Shown here piece after piece: positions 53,298-61,215 of a stretch of DNA of 64,000 nucleotides. Source of the stretch: Exobasidium rhododendri (taxonomy: Eukaryota; Basidiomycota; Exobasidiomycetes; Exobasidiales; Exobasidiaceae). The stretch is taken from assembly GCA_026210745.1 (NCBI GenBank), contig CP110631.1:3224001-3288000 (forward strand), written 5' to 3'. How positions within the stretch are numbered: the stretch's first letter is position 1; every line of letters starts with the position of its first letter. The translations under genes were made by a program, and so were the position numbers. The notes beneath the pieces are model-generated. The model had not been told where the DNA came from. It saw only the letters and a list, made by a program, of their open reading frames with translations, and searched no databases.

Positions 53298-53922
53298 GAT
53301 GGCGACACTGTGCGTGGACCTAGTGGGACATGTGTGGCTGAACCGTGGATGTCTGCTTTTGTGACTTGGAAACTTTCTTCGCGCCAATCCTTTCGCGCAC
53401 GGACTTGATCAAGGAAGGGCTGAAAGTGATGAAGCGTGTAAGAGACACCTTCGTTGGTGTACGGAGAAATGTCAACACCATCTCTCAAGTCGGAGAGCGA
53501 TACTCTAAGCACAGCCACTGCATCACGAGCTAGCCGATTGCAGCATCTTCTTTTGTTAGAGACGATGACGGGGTCCCAGAAAGGTGCTTCACCATCACAC
53601 CAGATACTGTAGACACGGGAGGAGAACGCGCTTTAATTTCTAGTCCTCCTGTCGCTTGTCTCGTCAAGGGGTGCATGTCTCCACGGAGATGATGAGGATC
53701 CTTCATCACCCAAAGGACACACACTGCCATTTCAGCTTGAATCTTCTGCATGGACCGCGAAGCTCCCTTTGCGGAGGGGTCTCGGTGAAGCCAGTCTCCT
53801 CACCGTTCTCACACGTGTGCTTTGCGCGCCCTGTCGCGATCCGCTACTTTAGTGGGCGTAGGAAATGCGTGTGTGATTAGACTTCTGACATCCACCAAAC
53901 GAATTGAGAGATTACCTTCACG
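53298..53922. promoter_or_regulatory. Divergent promoter, LRR gene / zf-PARP gene
   Basis: 625 bp between divergent start codons. No gene supported. Confidence 0.4.
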
Positions 53923-55141
53923 ATGGCATACCGCTTAGAGTACGCTTCCAGCGGTCGAGCAGCTTGCAAAGGCCCTGAACCCTGCAAAGGAACAAAGATT
54001 GAGAAAGCTTCTTTGCGCTTCGGTACAGGTAAGTCGCGAAGGAAGGAGGAAGGGAGAGAAAGACTTTGACATTCTTTCTGCGGAAGCAAAGGTGACAATG
54101 TTCGCATATAAGCCCCACTGACGCTGTCTTGTCTTTGCACTCTGTACCTCACGTAGTCGTTGATATTTCGGGGCACACATCATTTCATTGGCGACACTGG
54201 GGCTGTGTGACAAGGAAACAGCTGTCCAACATCAAGGAAAAGGTAGGAGAAGCTGAAGATTTGGTGAGTGAAAGCGGCGAGGTGTGACTTGGACATGGTG
54301 ATGATCGTGGCTGATATACTGCTGTCAATAGGATGGATATGAAGACTTGAGAGAGGAGGATCAGAAACGAGTAGAGGATGCGATCATGGAAGGAAAGGTA
54401 GCACCGGAAGATGTCACTCCTGGAATGGAAGAGGAGGAGAAAGACGGCTCGCCAAAGAAGAAACCCCGCCGCAGCAAGAAGAAGGTAGAGGAGGAAGAAG
54501 AAGAAGAAGAGGAGGAGGATGAGGAGGTGGAGGAAGAGGATGGGGACTACGGTGATGAAAAGCCTCAAGTCAAGCACAAGAAAGGAAGAAAGTCCAAAAA
54601 GGCAGAAGAAGAAGAGGAATATGACGGAGGATCAGTCAAGCAAGAGGATGATTTCGAGGCTCCTGTCAAGGTAAAGAGGGCAAGGAAGTCCAAGAAGGCA
54701 AAGGAAGAAGAAGTTCATGACGAGGAATCGGTGAAGCAAGAGAATAGTACGGATGCCCCTTCTGCTTCGAAGAAAGCAAGAAAGCCAAGTGGCAGAAAAG
54801 GGAAAACAGATGACTCTTCTGAAGTTGACGCAGCGCAGACTTCCGCCGTCAAGGCAGAAGACGGTGATGAAGAAGTGCGAAAAGTGATGTCAACGGAGAA
54901 GAAGACGAAGAAGAAGAGAAGTCAATCGACACAGACGCAAGAGGCTGCCAATGGCTTCGCTGCCGAGAAGGATGAGCCGGTCGCAAAGAGAGGAAAAGGA
55001 GGAAAAAAGAAGGTAGAGCCTATTCAGAAGGATGGAGCTGTGTCAGAATCAGAAACGAAAAAGGAACAACTTCACGAATCGGAAGCAAGCGGCTCGATTC
55101 CTGCGAAGAGAGGACGTGGTCGACCAAAGAAGTCACTATAA
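53923..55141 (+). CDS. PARP-type zinc finger protein with AT-hook
   Basis: This is a predicted nuclear DNA-binding protein of 340 residues. Exons are 53923-54028, 54157-54263 and 54332-55141. The N-terminal domain (1-about 75) is a PARP-type zinc finger: YRLEYASSGRAACKGPEPCK, SLRFGT, and after the first intron HTSFHWRHWGCVT, giving the Cys-x2-Cys/His-x-Cys ligand order and the usual HWGC motif. GEAEDLDGYEDLREEDQKRV, typical of fungal proteins of this kind, spans intron 2. The remaining 240 residues alternate acidic and Lys-rich blocks (EEEEEEEEEDEEVEEEDG, KKARKPSGRKGK). It ends with an AT-hook, KRGRGRPKKSL. There is no PARP catalytic domain. It likely recognises DNA breaks or unusual DNA ends, by family analogy. 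Confidence 0.88.
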
Positions 55142-55374
55142 GCGAACGAATAAGCAAGCCGAAAGAGTCGGCAAGAGAAGACTGTATGAAGCTACTCCGT
55201 TGAACAACAATGATAACCCCGCGAGTGACCTAAAACTCGACCAATTGAACCCCAAACCAAACGAAGCTGTAAAGAAGAGTATATATGAAATGTGATTGTG
55301 ACACGCTCAAGGTATAATGCATTGAGAAGAAGAAGGAGGAAAGACTCCTTCCTTGGGGTATGTTGCGATATGAA
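55142..55374. other. Convergent 3' region, zf-PARP / phospholipase
   Basis: 233 bp of 3' UTR for both genes; nothing else seen. Confidence 0.4.
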
Positions 55375-57075
55375 TCATTGCAATGGCACCAACACCGTCT
55401 CTCCCTGATCGGTGACGAGGAAGCGTCCGTTCTCTTTCCCACCCTCCAAATCATATCCTCCCTTTTCCGTTCTGATAAAGTTGATGCCGTTTTCCTCGCA
55501 AGCTTTCTTCAGATCTCGCACATCTGCTCGAGTCTGTTGCTCGTTCCGCACAAAGGTAGCGTAGTGGATGGCCAAACTAGTCACTCCTCTTGTTTCGATA
55601 TCTTTTCTTGCTCTCTTCACCGCTTCCTTGTCTTGCTCTTCTCGTACTTCATCGTCAACTAAAGTCATGATACGATGGCAATGAGCAGCATCCTCTGAAT
55701 CCATATGAATCGCACTCGTCATGGAAGTCTGAATGGCAGGGAATGGACTGAATCGACGAGGAAAAGGATCCCAACTACGAAAATAGGAAAGGCTGCTGCC
55801 AACACTGATGGGAAGGAGCAGCAAGTGAGGCACTCCATATTTCAGACTGATTTCTCGAAATATGGGGCAAGTGACAAATTCATGGCGGTGAGGGCGAGAG
55901 GTATTGTGAGACCGCAAGCCAGTGTCGCCGGCAAAGAAAGTTCGGAAAGACTTGACTGAGTTGTCATCCTCCTTGTATTGAACGAGCCACGAGGACCATA
56001 AGCTTTTGCACTGGTCGCCTCCTCCGCGTCCGGAACCATGTTGGGCGGGAGTACACATGATCTTGATTTGCCCAGCCTTTATGTCCTCGCCCAGCACTTC
56101 AGCTTCATCCCACCAGTCCATCTCCACCACACTATCTCTGTCAAACTTAGCCTCGGCAAAGAAGGCGATGTTTCCCAGCGGACAGAAGACCTTGATACCA
56201 CCTCGATCCTTTTCCCTCTCTCGCAGCTTCCTCATACATTCCCACGAGAGATGATCGTAGTGATTGTGGGAGATACAAACAATGTCGATCTTCGGTAAGT
56301 CAGAAATCTGACAAGGTGGTTTTGTGAATCGGATTGGCCCAGCGTTTTGGCTGGGACTAGCACGATCAACAAATATCGGATCGAAGAGGATGTTGATTTT
56401 ATTTGGCAATTGAATTAAAATACTAGCATGTCCAAGCCATGTTACCCTGACATTGTCCCTTATGTCGTCGTCACTATATATATCCCATTCTGGCTTAACG
56501 ACCGCAACGTCGCGAATCGCTTCGTTTTGATCATTATGACTACCCAGACTTTTATACGCAGAGTGATGCTCGCCACCCTCCACGTATCCCTCTGGCAGAC
56601 CCCATTGCAAACCTCCATGCCAGGCTTCAAATATTCCCGCTGCTTTGAAGCTCTCCCACGGATTCTGGAAGCTCAAAAGGGGCATGATACTCTGCGATCG
56701 AACATCTGGCAAGGCTAAATTCTGTATCCAGCTTGGGAGGTGGTTTGAGATCATAGAAGCGGTGTCTGCTACGTCGACTGTATTGTCGTTGTCTGCGATG
56801 TCGTCTATCGGCAGCTTGCTGGAAGGCACTTCCACCTGCTCTCCACTCAAGCCTGCCGACCCTAAATTGATCGTTGAGGTGCCAAATCGTGTGGCCCTGC
56901 TCATTAATGTCAAGACATGGTGCGCTGCAACCTCGTGATCGCCCGATAGCGCTGCAGTGTAAGGGTCCAGGCCTCTATTCTGCTTCAGCGACACCCGAAG
57001 TCGTGATGTTACGGGAGTGACCTGCTCGGACACCGTCGATATCGACTCTTGGCTAGTGTTTCTGTCGTCGGACAT
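55375..57075 (-). CDS. FMP30: FMP30/NAPE-PLD-like metallo-beta-lactamase phospholipase D
   Basis: This is a 566-residue enzyme of the NAPE-PLD family. It hydrolyses N-acyl-phosphatidylethanolamines to N-acylethanolamines and phosphatidic acid; the yeast relative Fmp30 is mitochondrial. The metallo-beta-lactamase fold is clear: VRVTWLGHASILIQLPNKIN, LFDPIFVDRASPS, the metal motif CISHNHYDHLSW (HxHxDH), TPAQHGSGRG, TFFAGDTGL and the late His in AIHMDSEDA. GPIRFTKPPCQISDLPKIDI is the family's linker. The start is the first in-frame ATG; upstream in-frame sequence begins only at GTG. The gene is intronless. It is head-to-head with the ELP2-PPAT gene, 211 bp apart. Confidence 0.93.
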   Translation of the reverse strand: MSDDRNTSQESISTVSEQVTPVTSRLRVSLKQNRGLDPYTAALSGDHEVAAHHVLTLMSRATRFGTSTINLGSAGLSGEQVEVPSSKLPIDDIADNDNTVDVADTASMISNHLPSWIQNLALPDVRSQSIMPLLSFQNPWESFKAAGIFEAWHGGLQWGLPEGYVEGGEHHSAYKSLGSHNDQNEAIRDVAVVKPEWDIYSDDDIRDNVRVTWLGHASILIQLPNKINILFDPIFVDRASPSQNAGPIRFTKPPCQISDLPKIDIVCISHNHYDHLSWECMRKLREREKDRGGIKVFCPLGNIAFFAEAKFDRDSVVEMDWWDEAEVLGEDIKAGQIKIMCTPAQHGSGRGGGDQCKSLWSSWLVQYKEDDNSVKSFRTFFAGDTGLRSHNTSRPHRHEFVTCPIFREISLKYGVPHLLLLPISVGSSLSYFRSWDPFPRRFSPFPAIQTSMTSAIHMDSEDAAHCHRIMTLVDDEVREEQDKEAVKRARKDIETRGVTSLAIHYATFVRNEQQTRADVRDLKKACEENGINFIRTEKGGYDLEGGKENGRFLVTDQGETVLVPLQ

Positions 57076-57286
57076 CTTTTCCCCTCTTACACGGAGAAGA
57101 GACACAAGCTCACAAGAAGGAGGTGGTGCGCCACATAATGCTGTGCATGTACAAGAAGAAGAACACTAAAATCACGATCAGATTTAGTGTAGCTTATTTT
57201 TTTCCCTCCCTGCCCAGTGAGGCGCATATTCTTTTGTTTTTCTTCTACAGCGCTTCTTCTGATAATCACACAACTAGGAGCTAGTA
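57076..57286. promoter_or_regulatory. Divergent promoter, FMP30 / ELP2-PPAT
   Basis: 211 bp shared by two divergent genes. A/T-rich stretch (TTATTTTTTTCCCTCC) around 57196-57211. Motif content not diagnostic. Confidence 0.45.
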
Positions 57287-60200
57287 ATGGCAGCAGCCAA
57301 TGACAGCACTCTGTCTAGCTGCACCAGTTCTTTGCAGGCCCAGTGTGTATACACAGCATCGTCAGCCAACAGAGCGAGTCATGTGGCTGACTGGGCGTTG
57401 GTAGAAGGTACAGATGAGCTGGTGTATGCTTCTCACAAGAACATTGTCCTTGCTCGCTGTGTCGGGGTGAGTTCAGCTCGCCAAGGCGAGAAAGCTCGGC
57501 TCGCTTCAAAGGATGGTGGCTAATCATAGGGCTTTTTTTTTAGTCGAGACACCCACCGCCCACCCAGCTGATCGCCACATCGAACGGCGCTTTGACAGTT
57601 GTAAAATTTGCTTTCTCGACACTACAGACACAAGCACCCCGTATCGTAGCCGCATCGTCGGATGGCTACCTTCATCTCCTTTCGAAAGGAAGTCATGAAC
57701 AATCTAGTACAGGCTGGATAATAAGCAAGAGCTGGGCTTCTACAGGCGCAGCAGCACAACAGAGAGCCGCTCACCTACCTGGCAGGAAAAGCAAAGCAGA
57801 AGGTGGAGTGTCCATCAGAGCGCTGGGTGTCCTCAGGCCTGCTCTACCATGGACGACGGAGACTACTTCAGAAGATACGATTTTCGTCTCCGCAGCATCT
57901 GATGGGATCTTCAAGGTCTGGAAAGTGGGTAATGACGGCGATGTAACGCTCACTCAGAGTGCTACACTTGGCAAATCTAGGCTAGAGAAGAATACAGAGG
58001 TGCTTCCTCTGGATATTGCCTTGATCTCCTTACCTCCCCCTTCTGGCGATCCAGCGTCTACCACCATCATGATGGCCGTTGCAGGCACAGATGGAAAGGT
58101 GGACGTTTGGCTGTCGGAAGGAAGGGAGTTCCAGTTCAAAAGGCTCTTTTCGCTCATGGGCCATTCTGATTGGGTCCGCTCGGTAGATTTTTGTCAAGTG
58201 CAAAGTAGTCCTGTGCCGATGCTCATGCTCGCAACTGGATCCCAAGATGGGACGGTTCGTCTCTGGAGAGTGGAAAGGACAGCCAGTACAGGAGCAGAAG
58301 CGACAGTGTCAGCATCGGCGAAGCCATTAGATGAATTTGAGCGCTTGGCAATGGCGATAGAAGAAAGTACAGAAGAGGAAACGATAGCAACAAAGACGCA
58401 ATCATTTCTCTACGACGATCATCGCTGGGACGTCAGCTTAGACGCTTTATTGTCTGGTCATGAACACTGGATCAGTGGCACTCGATGGGCTCCTCTGGAT
58501 GGAGACAGACAACCGGCCGCTCTGCTATCGTCCAGTGCTGATAACAGTGTCATCCAGTGGGTGCCTTGCTCGAGCGTCACAGAAGTGGTGTCTAGCACAG
58601 TCATACCCTCTTTTGCAAGTATCACGAGGTCTGCTCAAATGCAGTCGAATAGTGAAATAGAAGAGCAAGACGTTTGGGTTTCCGTGCAGAGATTCGGCGA
58701 GCTTGGAAATGTTGGGAGTGCTGCCAATGGAATGTACGGCGCTCTATGGGACCCGTCCATGTCCTCGAGTCGCACGAGGCAAGCTGCAATCGGACATGGA
58801 TATGGCGGTGCTATTCATTTGTGGAGCCGGGAGAGCAGGGATGGACATCTACAAGCTTGGAAGTCTCAGAGCGGACTAGGCGGTCACTTTGCTCCTTCGA
58901 CTTGTGTCAGATGGGAGCCAGGTGGACAGTACATCATCAGTGGAGGCTTAGACAAGACGACACGACTTCATGGCTGCTTCAGAGAGGAAGATAGAGAGCG
59001 TTCCTGGCACGAGATGGCTAGACCACAAACACACGGCTTTGAGATTGTCTCACTTGCGTGGCTGTCGAGATTGGCGTTTGCTAGCGCAGGTGATGAAAAG
59101 ATCATTCGAGCATTCGAAGCGCCTGAAGGCTTTGTACAGACGATGCAGAGCCTTACGAATGTTGTAGAAGATGAGGCTGGCAAGTCGAGTCTACTAGCTT
59201 TTCGATTACCTTCCTTGGAGTACCTTGTGGATAGCAAGCACCTCGAAGAGCCGATCAAGCAAGCAACCAGGCGATCTCTCTCCTCAAAAAACAGGCTTAC
59301 CATCTTGGCAGTCTCACCTCTCTTCGATGGTCTTGAGGAGCAAGGACGACCGAGACTTTCCTTTGAGCAAGCGGAAGAGTTCTTGAAGTCATGCTACTCC
59401 TTAGCGTGGATGCTTGCTGTCGAGAAAGAAGATCTGCTCTTTGAAGTGGATGTCCTCTTTGTTGGTGACGATAGAGCAGAGAAATTTATCGAAAGCTTGG
59501 AAGAGCAAAGGGAGTACTTTGTAGTGGACGAGCCGTCTTGTGCTCTGAATTCTGCGACACTCTCGTCAAAGGCAGTCAAGCTTCCCACTACGTGTGCCGT
59601 TCAAGCAGGAGAGGCAAACTCTGATAAACTCATCCCGCAGCATCGCGTTGTTGCGTTGGGAGGCACCTTTGATCACCTTCACGTAGGTCACAAAATTCTC
59701 CTCAGCATGGCTGCCCTTTGTGCAACTTCAAAAATAATCGTTGGTGTCACCGATGACAGCATGCTTAGCAAGAAGAAATGTGCCCACCTTCTTGAAGGCG
59801 TCGACGTACGTATTCATCGAGTTGCTACCTTCCTTGGCAACTTCCGAAGGCCTCTGTATGACCTGGAGTACGATGTAGTCAAGTTGCAAGATGTAGCAGG
59901 ACCGGCAGGCACAGAAGCTAACATTGATGCTCTACTCTTCACTGAGGAGACAGTCAGTGGCGCAGACTTCATCGACACAGAAAGAAGCAAGAACGGGCTG
60001 CATCCCTTGGAAAGACTCTTCATTGGGGTGATAGGAGCGCAAGGTGAGACGAAACTCAAAGGGAAGGATGCGAGTGAACTGGCGGCTTCAAAGGTCGGAA
60101 GCACGGCTATTCGTCAATGGCTCGAAGGGCGGTCAAAAGATACCAAGATCACACCTCTGCATCAAGTTGCTACCCTGAGTGGAGAAGGCAGACCGGTGGG

Positions 60201-61101
60201 GGCGAGTGTTCCGCCGTTAGGACTATCCAACAGATCCATCTTTGCTTCAAACGATCTTCATGATGGTCCTTCAGAGACCGGTCAACCGCTGGGCAAAGCG
60301 CAAGAGTCGATCGCATCCCATCTTACCAGGCCGCCGGTAGAAGAAGAACTTCACAACAATACTCTGTGGTGCGAAGTGACGAAGCTGTACGGGCACAATC
60401 TGGAATTGCTCTCCATCGATGTCGACCTGTCGAGTGGCTTAATCGTCAGCAGCTGTAAAGGAAAGAGTGAGCTAGTTGCCGGTATTCGGATCCATGATCG
60501 CAGACAGGGCTGGAAGGAGATCCAGGTCTTGTATGGTCATTCCCTTGATGTGACAAAAGTTCGGTTCAGTCCTTGTGGCTTGTATCTGGCTTCTGTTAGT
60601 CGAGACCGAAGCTGGAGGTTGTTCAGAAAGGGGAAACAAGATGGCCTCTTTAGGCTTGTCGAGGCTCGAGAAGCACACTCTCGAATCATCTACGACGTTG
60701 CTTGGTCTCTTTCGTCCTCCCTCTTCGCCACTGCATCTCGAGACAATACTGTGAAAGTGTGGACAATCAGTAGAAACAGGGAGAGTGGGGACGATACCAT
60801 CCAGTTGCGGTCAACCTTGCACTTCAACGAACCCATCACAGCCGTCGCCTTTACGAGAAAAGATAGACTGGCCGTCGGGAGTGAACGGGGCAACGCCTTC
60901 ATCTACGACCTTGTCACCGACATAGGAACGGCAGGAGCGGGATCCCAACAAGTCCGTTCACTGTCCGGCCTCCACTCAGAAGCAATCAGCGAGCTAGCAT
61001 GGCGGCCAGCACAGCCAGAGGAAGGGAACAACGACGGGGAACACATGTTAGCCTCTAGCAGTCTCGACGGTAGTGTTCGTCTTCATCGGATATCACATTG
61101 A
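57287..61101 (+). CDS. ELP2: Elongator subunit Elp2 with embedded phosphopantetheine adenylyltransferase
   Basis: This gene encodes a 1245-residue fusion. Exons are 57287-57466 and 57544-61101, in phase. Residues 1-about 600 are the first WD40 propeller of Elp2, the scaffold that holds Elp1 and Elp3 (for example SHVADWALVEG, LMGHSDWVRSVDF, LSGHEHWISGTRWAPL, then IIRAFEAPEGFVQTMQSLTN). Residues about 610-940 form a eukaryotic-type phosphopantetheine adenylyltransferase: an N-terminal region, VVALGGTFDHLHVGHKILLS with the HxGH nucleotidyl-transfer motif, IIVGVTDDSMLSKKKCAHLL, and VGSTAIRQWLEG, where relatives have ISST-x-IR. Residues about 945-1245 resume Elp2: SVPPLGLSNRSIF, RPPVEEELHNNTLW, EVTKLYGHNLELL, and the second propeller. 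There is no stop or plausible splice pair to remove the enzyme. The enzyme makes dephospho-CoA from phosphopantetheine and ATP. Confidence 0.92.
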
Positions 61102-61215
61102 GAGGAGAAGAATAACATGAATTTTATTGTACAACAAACGACTCTCATCCCCTCCCCGCACTCTGCTCAGCAGCAGCAGCAGCAGGTATCCTCTGATACA
61201 TCCACCCCCTCTTCA

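Noticed and set aside
59600-60200. A separate, nested PPAT gene inside ELP2
   Set aside because: The PPAT stretch is in the same frame and strand as both Elp2 halves, with no stop codon and no convincing promoter or splice pair around it; the simplest reading is one fused protein.
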